Shown in pieces: positions 1 to 12,099 of a DNA stretch of 64,000 nt. Under the pieces are notes generated by a model. That model was not told where the DNA came from, ran no database searches, and worked only from the letters and a program-made list of their open reading frames with translations. The position numbers and the translations under genes were made by a program. The stretch's first letter is position 1. Each line of letters begins with the position of its first letter. This DNA comes from Heyndrickxia acidicola. GTDB taxonomy: Bacteria; Bacillota; Bacilli; Bacillales; Bacillaceae_C. Where the stretch lies: contig NZ_KV440953.1 in NCBI RefSeq assembly GCF_001636425.1, positions 1,376,847-1,440,846 of the forward strand, read 5' to 3'.

Positions 1-426
1 ATTGTTCGCATCCATTCCCATCAGCTGGGCAATATAGGGCGCCGCTCCAAAATCAACAGATGCTATGGTTGCAAGTAAAGCAATCAAATAAATCCAGCCA
101 GAAAACCATGAATAGGTATTCCCTGCAAGGTGCTTCGTCCATTGATAGATGGAGCCTGCGACCGGATAGTGAGAAGCTACTTCTCCCATTGTAAGCCCCA
201 CCAGAAGCTGACCGATGAAAACAATCGGCCAGCTCCAGATAAAGGCCGGTCCTCCTGTGGTTAATCCAAATCCGAACAGGCTAAAGATGCCTGTCGTTGC
301 CGAAATAAAGGAAAACGAAATAGCAAAGTTTGAAAAGAAATTAAGATTTCGCTTTAATTCTTGTGTGTATCCCAAGCTTGCAAGATCTGCAACATCTTCA
401 TTTATGGAATGTTTCTCTTTAGACAA
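1..426 (-). CDS. APC-family amino acid permease, GABA permease-like (3' end cut by window)
   Basis: Only the first 142 codons are present; the gene runs off the left edge. The N-terminus has a short polar cytoplasmic tail with the motif LGYTQELKRNL, then a first membrane helix (FSNFAISFSFISATTGIF) and a second helix after the GPAFIWSWPIVF segment. This is the usual opening of GABA/choline-type amino acid permeases of the APC superfamily. I chose a TTG start at 426-424: the codon before it in frame is TGA, and AAGGGAG lies about 8 bases upstream. It is downstream of, and codirectional with, putrescine aminotransferase and aldehyde dehydrogenase genes whose end product would be GABA. GABA or a related amine is therefore the likely substrate, but this is inferred from context; substrate cannot be read from the visible part. 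Confidence 0.8.
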   Translation of the reverse strand, partial: MSKEKHSINEDVADLASLGYTQELKRNLNFFSNFAISFSFISATTGIFSLFGFGLTTGGPAFIWSWPIVFIGQLLVGLTMGEVASHYPVAGSIYQWTKHLAGNTYSWFSGWIYLIALLATIASVDFGAAPYIAQLMGMDANN

Positions 427-635
427 TCAACTCAACTCCCTTAACATGTATAGAGATAGGCTGCCAACTTTACAAAATTGTAGACTTAATATTTTGATAT
501 TTGAATTTTCAGATTTTATAAACCATAGAAACTTCAGATAATCTTCACGATGATTCTGTACAAGCCCTCTAAAAGGCAAGAAACATTATGTTTGATCGTG
601 ATTATTTGCCTTTAGTGGAGGCAGGTTTAAAACCT

Positions 636-681
636 TTACCAGCAGGAATCTGTCTTATTTTCCCGCTGATAAAGGTAATTG
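636..681 (-). terminator. Weak hairpin after patA
   Basis: Imperfect stem with arms ACCTTTACCAGC and GCTGATAAAGGT, followed on the minus strand by TTTTAAAC. It is a possible terminator for the upstream catabolic genes. The rest of 427-734 shows no gene. Confidence 0.3.
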
Positions 682-734
682 CCATTTAGACCGTTTTCGG
701 CAGCTTCCCGCCCATGTTAGTTAAAAATTATATT

Positions 735-3624
<2,890 letters not shown>

Positions 3625-3681
3625 TCTTTTATACCTCCTTTATCCTCTCAATCTATATAATGCAAGAACTGTACCAACATA

Positions 3682-3883
3682 GAAAAGCGGAAGCGACTTG
3701 CTCATCGGCGTACGGATTTCAGAGTCTTTGACTGAGATAAAGGAAACACCGCGAGGGACGAGCGGATGTTGACTTATCGCAGGGAAATGACGCAGAAATC
3801 CGCTAGCCGATAGGCGCTGGAGCTGGACAATGAAAAGCGGAAGCGACTTGCTCATCGGCGTACGGATTTCAGAGTCTTGGACT
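3682..3883. repeat. Repeat family A: one near-complete copy plus a truncated copy
   Basis: A unit of about 147 bp runs from GAAAAGCGGAAGCGACTTGC to GGCGCTGGAGCTGGAC (3682-3828). It is followed at 3832-3883 by the first ~52 bp of a second copy. A related copy is at 60192-60320, and its 3' end recurs near 35912-35950 and 30268-30295. This is a bcr-like intergenic element of the kind common in Bacillus genomes. The open frame across it is not a gene. Confidence 0.8.
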
Positions 3884-4131
3884 TATCATCATAGGGAGGA
3901 TTGGAAGATATCCACTTGAATATAGGTACCAAAGTAATTTATATGAAAAACTTTTTTACTCTCCTTTTAGAAGTTTTATAACTGCATTTCCTAGAATATC
4001 CGTGAATTCAAGTTATTCATTTCTGCATAAGAGTATGATTTCTTGCATAATCCAATAACGGAAGACATGCTTGTTATTATGTGATTGATTCACACCAATG
4101 AACTAAAACAACCCTTTCCTCTAATAAAGCT

Positions 4132-4175
4132 AAAAAAGCTGCTTCAGATTTAAAATTCTGAAACAGCTTTTCCAT
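4132..4175 (-). terminator. Rho-independent terminator of the sigma-54 regulator
   Basis: Strong hairpin with arms AAAAGCTGTTTCAGA and TCTGAAGCAGCTTTTTT (minus strand), 37 bases after the regulator stop codon. Confidence 0.85.
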
Positions 4176-4211
4176 TTCGTATATTTTGTTGCTTTGCAAA
4201 AGAGCCTTTCC

Positions 4212-6350
4212 TTAATGTGTAGAGAAATGTTCTATTTTGGTATTTTTCTCCGTAAGAATCTTTTGATATTTTCTGCTCACAGAAGACTGGCTGATTCCTA
4301 ACGCTTTGGCTGCTTTTGTGGTTGTTTTGTATTGTTTCATGGCAAGAACGATTAACTGTTCTTCGACATAATCCATCGCTTCTTGCAATGGAATGACCTT
4401 CCTAAATACCGGATTCATTTTTTTAGGCTCATATCCTAAAGTAAGAAACTGACTAACAAACTCGGCATCAATTGCCTGATTGTCTGTTGTCACCACTAGT
4501 CTTTCAATAATATTTTGAAGTTCCCTAACATTTCCTGGCCAGGGGTAAAATTCAAGAACATCAATCGCGTCTGGTGTCAGGTGGTAATTCCGATTATATT
4601 TTTCATTTAACTGCTGCAAAAAGTGAAAAGCCAATAACGAAATATCCTCCGGCCTTTCTCTCAGTGGGGGGATATGTAAAGGAATTACGTTTAGTCGATA
4701 AAATAAATCTTCCCGGAATGTTCCTTCTTCCACCATCTTTTTTAAATTCTTATTGGCTGCAGCAATAATCTGGACATTTACCTTTATTGGGGTTGTACTT
4801 CCTACTGGAATAACCTCCTGTTCCTGTAGCACCCGCAATAGCTTTACTTGGAGATGCATAGGCATTTCACTGATTTCATCTAGAAATAAAATTCCTGAAT
4901 CAGCCTGTTTAAAGTACCCCTCTTTTCCGTTCTTATCTGCTCCGGTGAAAGCCCCTTTTGCATATCCGAAAAGCTCACTTTCCAATAAGTTTTCCGGAAT
5001 AGCACCGCAATTCAATTTCAAAAAAGGCTTGGAGGCTCTTGACCCTAGTTGGTGAATAACCTGAGCAATGACCTCTTTTCCTACACCAGATTCGCCGTGA
5101 AGGAGAACAGTGGATGAAAAGTCAGCGATTTTCTTTGCCTGTATAATCACTTTTTCCATTTTCGGACTGCAATAGATGAGCTTTTTTAAGAAGCGGTCCT
5201 TGGTTTTAAAATCATTCAATTCCTTCTTATATTTCTCAGAGATTTTCCTTATCTCTCTCAATTCGCTTTTAAGCTTAGTGGTTTCGGTAATTTCTCTGGA
5301 GGCAATGATAATCCGATCAAGCTCATTCTGATCATTAAAAACTGGATTCCCCACTGCCAGGATTTTTCTTCCATCACTCGTTTCTTGCACAACGGACACC
5401 TTTTTCTTCCTTTCAAGCACAAGTCTTGTTACAGAAGGAGTAAAAAGCCCGCGTTCTTCCAGTTCAAGAATATTTTTACCAATGAGCTCCTTCAAATCGA
5501 TCTTCCAGAAATCATGAATAATGTTTTCGCTGAACCTGATTAAATCCCCTTTTGCATTCACCACAAGGATTTCATCATAAATACTGGATAAAATCGCATT
5601 CAAATCCTTATTTAGATCCTTGATATATTCAATTTCCATTGCCATTTCTTCTACCATCGGCAGATCCTGTACTACAATGATGATTCCTTCCACTTTGTTA
5701 TCGTAATTCAAAACAGGGCAATAATCGACAAGTAAACCGATATCGTTGGTAATTTCCAGATTGTTCAGCAATCTTTTTCCGGTCGAAAATACGTTGTTAA
5801 TCTGCTGCTTGTTAAAAATACTCTCTGCAGAAAAATTCAATACTTTTTCTTCCGTAGACTTTATCATTTTTAAACCCGCGTCATTGCAATTAATAATCCG
5901 TTTTTCCTTGTCTAGTACGAAAATTCCCATCGGAATGGAACTTAGCATGATTTTAAGCAAGTCGACACTTGTATTTTCTTGTTTAAAAAGTTCAGCAAGA
6001 ACATCTTCGCGAAGAATATACCCCTCATATTCCTCATCCTCACCTTTAATCACAGCAAAAGGCTCTCCTACTATTTGGAAGAGCTCCGGCAATGAAATAT
6101 GCTGGTCAAGATGAGATATCCGAGCAATTGATTTCGCCTGATCAAGCAACATCTTGACTGAAAAATCCCCTTTATTCAAGCAGTCTGATAATTGGTCATT
6201 TACTACTACATAAGAAATTAACTTACTTTTCTTTTTTAAGAATAAAAAGGGTTCTTTAAGGTTGTTTATGACTGTTTTTAACACTTCTTCATTTTCGTCA
6301 ATATCTATGGAGACAATCGTCTTAATTTTTTCCTTTGCTACATATAACAA
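4212..6350 (-). CDS. Sigma-54-dependent transcriptional activator with tandem PAS domains (RocR-like)
   Basis: An enhancer-binding protein of 712 aa. Residues 1-125 form a sensory region that looks like a degenerate CBS pair; PAS-like domains follow at about 131-235 and 250-355. The AAA+ domain has Walker A GESGVGKE at 419-426, the sigma-54 contact loop GAFTGA at 466-471 and Walker B GILFLDE at 486-492. The C-terminal helix-turn-helix (TKAAKALGISQSSVSRKYQ) is at about 670-700 and is TyrR/RocR-like. The start is TTG at 6350 with GGGGTGA seven bases upstream. It sits between the patA operon and the puuP-like gene, which has a -24/-12 promoter, so it is the obvious candidate regulator of putrescine catabolism. 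The inducer is unknown; no receiver domain is present, so it should sense a ligand rather than a kinase. Confidence 0.9.
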   Translation of the reverse strand: MLYVAKEKIKTIVSIDIDENEEVLKTVINNLKEPFLFLKKKSKLISYVVVNDQLSDCLNKGDFSVKMLLDQAKSIARISHLDQHISLPELFQIVGEPFAVIKGEDEEYEGYILREDVLAELFKQENTSVDLLKIMLSSIPMGIFVLDKEKRIINCNDAGLKMIKSTEEKVLNFSAESIFNKQQINNVFSTGKRLLNNLEITNDIGLLVDYCPVLNYDNKVEGIIIVVQDLPMVEEMAMEIEYIKDLNKDLNAILSSIYDEILVVNAKGDLIRFSENIIHDFWKIDLKELIGKNILELEERGLFTPSVTRLVLERKKKVSVVQETSDGRKILAVGNPVFNDQNELDRIIIASREITETTKLKSELREIRKISEKYKKELNDFKTKDRFLKKLIYCSPKMEKVIIQAKKIADFSSTVLLHGESGVGKEVIAQVIHQLGSRASKPFLKLNCGAIPENLLESELFGYAKGAFTGADKNGKEGYFKQADSGILFLDEISEMPMHLQVKLLRVLQEQEVIPVGSTTPIKVNVQIIAAANKNLKKMVEEGTFREDLFYRLNVIPLHIPPLRERPEDISLLAFHFLQQLNEKYNRNYHLTPDAIDVLEFYPWPGNVRELQNIIERLVVTTDNQAIDAEFVSQFLTLGYEPKKMNPVFRKVIPLQEAMDYVEEQLIVLAMKQYKTTTKAAKALGISQSSVSRKYQKILTEKNTKIEHFSTH

Positions 6351-6431
6351 AGCATTTCACCCCTTAAATCCTTATCATTTACTATTCTACCATTCAACAC
6401 AGAATTTTTTAAATATAAAAAAATCATTAAA

Positions 6432-6462
6432 AAAAGAAGATGAGGGTTCATCTTCTTTTTTT
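6432..6462 (-). terminator. Terminator after the biotinyl-like small gene
   Basis: Stem AAGAAGATGA / TCATCTTCTT with a three-base loop and T-runs on both sides. On the minus strand it ends transcription from the 6632-6868 gene before the regulator's start. Confidence 0.75.
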
Positions 6463-6507
6463 CAACAGGTGAATATTAAACAAATGGTCTGTTAAACTTC
6501 TATGCTA

Positions 6508-6552
6508 ATAACTGCTCTGTTTTTCAGCTCATTTAATGAGCTGAAAAACAAT
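6508..6552. repeat. Repeat family B, minimal copy
   Basis: Near-perfect palindrome GTTTTTCAGCTCATT / AATGAGCTGAAAAAC (15-bp arms). Flanks resemble the other B copies (TGTTAAA...TGCTAATAACTGCTC on the left, TTTAACAAAGCC on the right). Confidence 0.7.
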
Positions 6553-6631
6553 AGAGTCCTTTAACAAAGCCTTTTACTTAAATCTACTTCCATTCTCTTT
6601 AGATTCAAATCTCCATTTAGCTTTAACAGAG

Positions 6632-6868
6632 CTAATCAAATAATTCTTCTTTTATATAGGCAAGAACCATCCCTGGGATAACTTGATCACCTTCTTGTAC
6701 CTCTATCGACTGTACCTCTCCACTCCTATTCCACAGAATGGTTTCTAAACCGCCTTCTTCTTTTTTGATCATAAATAAAGGATCCGATCTGTATATTCTT
6801 GAGTGGCTTTGTATGGCAATTTTCTTCACTATCCCGTAAACAGGACTGAGTATGACGTCGTGATACAT
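6632..6868 (-). CDS. Small biotinyl/lipoyl-like (barrel-sandwich) protein, function unknown
   Basis: A 78-aa protein starting at an ATG preceded by TTTGGAGGGG. Its pattern (LSPVYGIVKKI ... WNRSGEVQSIEVQEGDQVIPGMVLAYI) looks like a barrel-sandwich hybrid fold as in biotin carboxyl carrier domains. The turn where the modified lysine (MKM) normally sits instead reads GGLETI, so it probably carries no biotin or lipoate. It is monocistronic, with its own terminator at 6432-6462, and lies between the regulator and the putrescine importer. Whether it belongs to that pathway cannot be told from the sequence. Confidence 0.6.
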   Translation of the reverse strand: MYHDVILSPVYGIVKKIAIQSHSRIYRSDPLFMIKKEEGGLETILWNRSGEVQSIEVQEGDQVIPGMVLAYIKEELFD

Positions 6869-7005
6869 GATTCCCCTCCAAATGACTTGTCTAGTGCAAT
6901 TTGTATATTCTTGATCGTATCCTCTGTTTCAAGTCTTTTCCTGCAGTCAATTAAGGTATGAAAGAAATAGAGGTTATTATTCATTTTTGAATAATCATTT
7001 ATCAA

Positions 7006-7169
7006 AGCACTTTTCGTAAACTTTGCTGCTATTTGACACAAAAAAATAATGAAATTCACAGGCTCTGTAGTAAACCTGTGAATTGCTTACGAAAAGATGC
7101 TACGAAGACTCACTTTACACGAATGTAATACTTTTTCGAAAAGCAACAATCTATGCGAAGACAGCCTTT
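7006..7169. repeat. Repeat family D (MITE-like), copy 1
   Basis: About 164 bp bounded by imperfect terminal inverted repeats: AGCACTTTTCGTAAACTTTG on the left and CAACAATCTATGCGAAGACA on the right. The interior carries CGAAAAGATGCTACGAAGAC, shared with the 53045-53208 copy. The remainder of 6869-7343 holds no gene; a GC-rich inverted repeat (GAACTCAA ... TTGAGTT) lies at 7228-7263. Confidence 0.8.
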
Positions 7170-7343
7170 ATCAAACACTAACATAACTAGATCATGCACG
7201 AGCTATGGTGACCTATCGCTGACAAGAACTCAAAGTCCGTGAGCGGTCAGGCTCGCTTGAGTTAGAAAGAGGGTATATTCATTATTTTCTTTTTATAATT
7301 TCTGGAAGATTCGAGAGATAACGTATTGAGCTCCCGTGCCTTT

Positions 7344-8696
7344 TTACAGTGCAGATGTACTATCCGCCTCTTCAAATTCTAAATCAACAATTTTAAGTTT
7401 AAAGAACTTAGTTTGGAAAAGCATATAAAGAAATCCAATACCCGCCCAAACAAGGCCGCCTATAAGTGCATCAGCATGTAAATTAGACCATAGGATTCCC
7501 GTTGACCCTGCCCCAATTATAGGCATGATTATATATGCGAATACATCTTTTGCCGTTTTATATCTTTTTTGGCGGAACACAAAATAGGCTACGACGGATA
7601 AATTTACGAAGGTAAAAGCAACTAATGCCCCAAAGTTAATAACAGAAGAAACTAATTCCAGACTGGGAGCTATAGCAAGCAGTGAAATGGCACCGACCAG
7701 TATGACATTAAATGCCGGTGTCCGGAACTTGGGATGAACATACCCGAACAGCTTCTTTGGAAGTACACCATTTCGGCCCATTACGTATAAAAGGCGGGAT
7801 ACACTTGAATGAGATGCAAGTCCGGAAGCAACTGTTGCGGCAAATGCACCTGAAAGAAATATCAGTTTAAAGATAGCTCCGCCCACATACAGGCCAATTT
7901 CAGGGAGCGTGTCATCGGTATTCTTAAAATGAGACACATTCGGAAAAAGCGCCTGTGCAAAATAGCCGGCAACGAAAAAAATGGCCCCGCCGATCAGAAC
8001 CGTCAGCATGATGGCTTTAGGCATTGTCTTTTGATCAATTGCTTCCTCTGCGTACATGGTTACAGCATCAAATCCAATGAAAGAGAAACAAACCACTGTT
8101 GCACCGGTTAAAACAGGTCCGAGATGTACATTGGAATGAAAAATGGGCTGCGTTGTTAATATGGTACCTTGTCCCATCCCATGAGAGAACTGTACAAAAG
8201 CAAGGACAATGAAGACAGCAATTAATACAAGTTCAAAAGCTACCAGAAATGTATTTAAATTTGATGTTTTCCCCATACTCCATACATTAAAACCAGTCAC
8301 AACAGCGACATAAATCAACACCCAAATCCATGATGGGACAGAAGGAAATACAGATACCATGTAAATGCGAATAATCAATGCATTCACCATAGGAAGAAGG
8401 ATATAGTCAAGTAACGCTGCCCAGCCCACAAGGAATCCAATATGCGGATTCATTGTCTCTTTTGTATACGTATACGCCGATCCAGCGTTTGGAAATACTT
8501 GCACCATTTTCCCATAACTAATCGCAGTAAACAACATGACTGCCAAAGCGGTTATGTACGCAAGCGGTACAACACCATTTGTTCCTTTGGAAACGATTCC
8601 AAATGTATCAAACACAATCGTAGGAGTCATATAACCTAATCCAAGACCGACAATTGCCCATAATCCAAGTGAACGCTTAAGGGTAATATTCTCCAA
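7344..8696 (-). CDS. puuP: Putrescine importer, PuuP-like APC transporter
   Basis: Twelve-helix APC-superfamily permease. The protein closely follows E. coli PuuP block by block: LTP/MTPTIVFDTFGIVS near the start, LFTAISYGKMVQVFPNAGSA, HIGFLVGWAALLDYILLPM, TVVCFSFIGFDAVT, ATVASGLASHSSVSRLLYV, and VINFGALVAFTFVNLSV near helix 10. It would bring putrescine into the cell for PatA. I place the start at the TTG at 8696 because AAAGGAGAG precedes it; upstream ATGs at 8724 and 8747 lack usable ribosome binding sites and would add 9-17 residues. The sigma-54-type promoter is about 135 bp upstream. A role as a general amino acid permease is possible but less likely given the PuuP-specific motifs and neighbours. 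Confidence 0.85.
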   Translation of the reverse strand: MENITLKRSLGLWAIVGLGLGYMTPTIVFDTFGIVSKGTNGVVPLAYITALAVMLFTAISYGKMVQVFPNAGSAYTYTKETMNPHIGFLVGWAALLDYILLPMVNALIIRIYMVSVFPSVPSWIWVLIYVAVVTGFNVWSMGKTSNLNTFLVAFELVLIAVFIVLAFVQFSHGMGQGTILTTQPIFHSNVHLGPVLTGATVVCFSFIGFDAVTMYAEEAIDQKTMPKAIMLTVLIGGAIFFVAGYFAQALFPNVSHFKNTDDTLPEIGLYVGGAIFKLIFLSGAFAATVASGLASHSSVSRLLYVMGRNGVLPKKLFGYVHPKFRTPAFNVILVGAISLLAIAPSLELVSSVINFGALVAFTFVNLSVVAYFVFRQKRYKTAKDVFAYIIMPIIGAGSTGILWSNLHADALIGGLVWAGIGFLYMLFQTKFFKLKIVDLEFEEADSTSAL

Positions 8697-8829
8697 TTTG
8701 ATCCACTCTCCTTTAGTGTGCATATCCTTTTCCGTATGCAATTTCATTTATTCAGTATGTAAAATAGTAAAAGATTGTCTCATAGATTCCTCCTTTTAGC
8801 TTTTTATTTACCTAACAATTTTAAATTAT

Positions 8830-8846
8830 TGCAATTTTCATACCAA
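8830..8846 (-). promoter_or_regulatory. Sigma-54 (-24/-12) promoter of puuP
   Basis: The minus strand reads TTGGTATGAAAATTGCA. It has the invariant GG and GC spaced exactly ten bases apart and 15 of 17 positions compatible with YTGGCACGRNNNTTGCW. It lies upstream of the importer and close to a gene for a sigma-54 activator. Confidence 0.75.
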
Positions 8847-9494
8847 TTTTATCTTTTTAAGTCGATAAGGATACATTTTTTCAGAAAACTACTTATAACT
8901 ATCGAAAGATACTCTAAAATTCATCATCGCCCTTTATGTCTCTCCCTATTTGCCATGTACATGCATACATTTCCTCCCTAAAAGGAAGCCGTGTCAAAAA
9001 ATATACCTATTATTGCTTATTTGCATTCTGACCTCCCTTTTTCAGGTTTTTATTATTAGTAATAAAACAAGCCTCTAGTTTATGAAGTTTTGCATAGCCT
9101 AGTCTGTTTTGCATAAAAAGATGATTCAGTGCCAGCTGTTATCAATATAAAAATGTACAAATTAAAAAAGAATCCAGCACCTAAAACATTTATCCTAGGA
9201 CGAGATTCTTCCCTTTCAGCAGCATTTTGTTCTTCTAAAGAAAGTACTCCTGGCATATACATCCGCTCTCCCACTTCATCCACCCTTAGATGTCGCCATT
9301 ATTCGCCACATCCACGACATCTGCTTCTAATCCATCTATATTTTTTCTAATTTCAGGAGTTTTTTAAAGGCCGTCGCAAGAAGTGCAAATAATATATTTA
9401 ATAGCTCCGATACCCATGTAAACTTTTGCTATTTTGTATAATTCAGCCCAATTAGGTAATAATGGTCAGGTATTACTTACAAAATAGATAGGTT
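8847..9494. other. Gene-poor stretch before the spore germination gene
   Basis: No convincing gene. A minus-strand open frame at 9080-9283 (67 codons) matches nothing I recognise. In another frame just upstream of it, 9285-9435 reads as a plausible helical peptide without a start codon. Together these could be a decayed minus-strand gene. Confidence 0.35.
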
Positions 9495-11012
9495 GTGTGT
9501 AATGTGGACTCTTTTATGGAAGAAGTTAAGACGGTTAAAATATCGTCCCATTTAAAAGAAAATGTAGACTATATCAATCAATTAATTGGTGTAGGAGAAA
9601 GCTGGGACATACTGGCCAAACCCTTTAATTTTAGCAATGTAAATATGATGTCATATACTACAAACGGATATTTTCTAACCATGAATATGGTATTAATTCT
9701 GGAAAGTTTAGAAACAAGTATACACTCGTTTGTCGACAACTATCCAGAAAACGATTTTCCCCTTGAAAAACTGGTTGATTACTTAAACAAGAATGTTGCC
9801 TTTGTCCAGGTGCAATCTGTTCCTAAAATGTATGATGCAGTAAGATTTATTCTTTCGGGGCCGCTCATCATTTTTATTGAGGGATATGATCAAGCGGTCT
9901 TGATTGATACAAGGATCTATCCAATGCGCAGTATATCCCCTCCCATGACGGAGCGGCTTATCCGGGGGCCCCATGACGGTTTTACTGAAACGATGTTAAT
10001 GAATACCTCTATGATCCGCAGGAGATTAAGAGATCCCCGGCTTCGGGTGGAACTCATGCAAATCGGTTCCCGTTCCCAAACAGATGTTAGTTTAATGTAT
10101 CTCAATGATGTTGCAAATAAAGAAATTGTTGATAATATCCGTGATTTGCTAAAATCCATTCCCGCAGATGCCGTTTGTATGGGCGAACAATCGGTGACAG
10201 AATGGATTGGAAAAGTGAAATGGAATCCTTACCCCATCGTTCGATATACAGAGCGGCCGGATGTAGCATCAACCGCTCTAATTGAAGGCCAGGTCGTCAT
10301 TGTTGTTGATAATAGCCCGGAAGTCATCATTGCTCCCATTACCTTATTCCAACATCTGCAGCATCCGCAGGAATATCATTCCTATCCTCTTTTTGGAACC
10401 TATATGCGCTGGATTATCTTATTATCTGTTTTTGGCAGCACCCTTTTGCCAGGTGTCTTCCTTTTAGTTAATCAGTATCCGCATTGGGTCCCATCATGGA
10501 TGACATTTTTCCAGGCAGATCGCACAGATCCCTTGCCGTTATGGGGTGAATTATTGTTGGGAGAAATATTTATTGATATCCTAAGACTCGCTGTTATAAA
10601 CACACCGCCTGTTTTAGGCTCAGCTGTCAGTATTCTTGCTTCTATTGTATTTGGACAGTTTGCAAGTCAAATTCATTTATTGCAGCCTGAGGTACTTGTG
10701 TATATCGCATTTGTGATGATTATGGAATTTGCCACATCTTCCTATGAAGTGGCGGAGGCAAACCAGCTGGTAAGGGTAGGACTTCTCATTTTTACAGCTG
10801 CCGGCCGGAAATGGGGATTTATCCTGTTTATTATCCTAATTTTCATCCTATTGGTAAGAACGAAATCCTTTGGTGTACCGTTTTTATGGCCGCTCATACC
10901 ATTCCAATGGAAAAATGGTTTACAAGAAGTCATTCTTCGAAGGCCAATGGTCGATATTTCTGGAAGGCCAACGGTATTATTGCCTAAGAAAAAGGCAAGA
11001 AAAGGTACTTGA
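9495..11012 (+). CDS. SpoVAF/GerA-family spore germination membrane protein
   Basis: A 505-aa member of the GerA A-subunit family. The N-terminal ~290 residues form a soluble domain (VDYINQLIGVGESWDI ... KNVAFVQVQSV). The conserved FTETMLMNTSMIRRR stretch and VEGQ/LIEGQVVIVVDNSP come next, followed by membrane helices from about residue 310 (MRWIILLSVFGSTLLPG) to 460. Length and layout fit SpoVAF (about 490 aa) as well as a GerAA-type receptor subunit. There is no B or C subunit gene or spoVA neighbour, which favours a stand-alone SpoVAF-like role in the spore inner membrane during germination. The start is uncertain: GTG at 9495 or ATG at 9516, neither with a strong Shine-Dalgarno. A terminator follows at 11107. 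Confidence 0.85.
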   Translation: MCNVDSFMEEVKTVKISSHLKENVDYINQLIGVGESWDILAKPFNFSNVNMMSYTTNGYFLTMNMVLILESLETSIHSFVDNYPENDFPLEKLVDYLNKNVAFVQVQSVPKMYDAVRFILSGPLIIFIEGYDQAVLIDTRIYPMRSISPPMTERLIRGPHDGFTETMLMNTSMIRRRLRDPRLRVELMQIGSRSQTDVSLMYLNDVANKEIVDNIRDLLKSIPADAVCMGEQSVTEWIGKVKWNPYPIVRYTERPDVASTALIEGQVVIVVDNSPEVIIAPITLFQHLQHPQEYHSYPLFGTYMRWIILLSVFGSTLLPGVFLLVNQYPHWVPSWMTFFQADRTDPLPLWGELLLGEIFIDILRLAVINTPPVLGSAVSILASIVFGQFASQIHLLQPEVLVYIAFVMIMEFATSSYEVAEANQLVRVGLLIFTAAGRKWGFILFIILIFILLVRTKSFGVPFLWPLIPFQWKNGLQEVILRRPMVDISGRPTVLLPKKKARKGT

Positions 11013-11106
11013 TTCTAATTGAGAACTGGGAATATAACCTTTAGTGTACCTATGTAACGGTTTAGTTTAGTGTTAATTCCTACTATTTTTGACCGTAACA
11101 ATTAAT

Positions 11107-11148
11107 AAACCCAGCTAACCTTTTTTAAGGCAGCTGGGTTTATTTTAT
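11107..11148. terminator. Bidirectional terminator
   Basis: Hairpin AAACCCAGCT ... AGCTGGGTTT followed by TATTTTATT, placed about 95 bases after the germination gene. Nothing else is seen in 11013-11321. Confidence 0.8.
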
Positions 11149-11321
11149 TAATTGGATGTAAAAAAACCGTCATCCTTGTTTTTTGAGTATTCCTACTATT
11201 TTCTTTACTATTTTTCTCACCATATACGCTTTATTAAAATGCGGTTCACTTCAGCTGAAATTTCCGATAAATGAAATCACTTGATTTTCACTCATTCCCG
11301 AAACTCCCACCCACTACGTAA

Positions 11322-11864
11322 TTATTGGATTACGTTAGCCATCCCCGCTAATTTGCTGGCGGTATTCCAATTCCTTAGGGTGCTGGGGACATCCAGTTTA
11401 TGAAGCTGGTTTGCCAGCTTTGAATCACGTATGCTTTTACGAAAGAATAAATAAACCTCCCTGCCCTTGATTTGGCAGGCTTCTGCATCATTATTATACG
11501 CCAGCACCTTGTCAGCTGCTTCTTTTGAAGGAACCTTGCTTAGAAAACTGACATGAATAGATTCCCCCTCCTGCAGCTCATCCGGTCGATAAGGACAGCC
11601 ATTTATTATCTGAACCATCTCCTCAGATGTTCTCAGCATGACACTTACGGAAAATCCGAAAGCAGCGGCAATCTCACTTTCTAGAAGCTGACATAAAGAG
11701 GATTCATTTTCATAGGACTCAAACAAAACATTTCCACTTTGAATATAGGTTTTTACCTTTTGTAAGCCAAGCGATTCGAAAACGTTTCTCAACTCTTCCA
11801 TTTTAATCTTATTTTTTCCGCCTACATTTATCCCTCTTAATAGAGCTATATATACATTTTTCAT
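11322..11864 (-). CDS. DUF1697 family protein
   Basis: A 180-aa cytosolic protein with the family's opening block (YIALLRGINVGGKNKIKM), the YIQSGNVLFES strand and the C-terminal RNWNTASKLAGM motif. All of these are standard DUF1697 signatures. The family's biochemical role is not known. The ATG start at 11864 has GAGGGATT upstream. It is a single gene convergent with the germination gene and divergent from the efflux operon. Confidence 0.9.
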   Translation of the reverse strand: MKNVYIALLRGINVGGKNKIKMEELRNVFESLGLQKVKTYIQSGNVLFESYENESSLCQLLESEIAAAFGFSVSVMLRTSEEMVQIINGCPYRPDELQEGESIHVSFLSKVPSKEAADKVLAYNNDAEACQIKGREVYLFFRKSIRDSKLANQLHKLDVPSTLRNWNTASKLAGMANVIQ

Positions 11865-11993
11865 TCATTAATCCCTCACTGTTCTGTTCTATTTATCCTT
11901 TCTTCCAAAAGGCTGGAATTCCTTCTTCAATCAAAACAAAATCTCACAGAAATAATCATATATTCATAATAGATGATTTTCATATAAAAGTAG

Positions 11994-12022
11994 TTGACAG
12001 TAAAAAAAAAAAATGAGAAAAT
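11994..12022 (+). promoter_or_regulatory. Promoter of the efflux operon
   Basis: -35 TTGACA at 11994-11999 and -10-like GAAAAT at 12017-12022 with a 17-base A-rich spacer. The palindrome at 12033 lies just downstream. A second TATAAT at 12032-12037 falls inside that palindrome. Confidence 0.6.
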
Positions 12023-12032
12023 ACTTCTCGTT

Positions 12033-12058
12033 ATAATATTTCGTATAAGAAATATTAT
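12033..12058 (+). promoter_or_regulatory. Operator for the MarR repressor
   Basis: Perfect inverted repeat: ATAATATTTC, six-base spacer, GAAATATTAT. It lies between the promoter and the marR-like start codon, the standard place for autorepression. Confidence 0.7.
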
Positions 12059-12099
12059 TGTCATAATTATTTACAAGCTTAATTAAAGGAGAGTGGATA

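Noticed and set aside
3640-3855. Minus-strand open frame of 71 codons
   Set aside because: Lies entirely in the repeat A copies; the internal repetition in the translation comes from the tandem DNA repeat, and there is no ribosome site.
3900-3960. Possible -24/-12 promoter for the aldehyde dehydrogenase (minus strand TTTGGTACC...TTCAAG)
   Set aside because: The -12 element has CA where GC is essential, so it was not called.
6829-7059. Minus-strand open frame of 76 codons
   Set aside because: Overlaps the start of the biotinyl-like gene and the family D repeat; no ribosome site.
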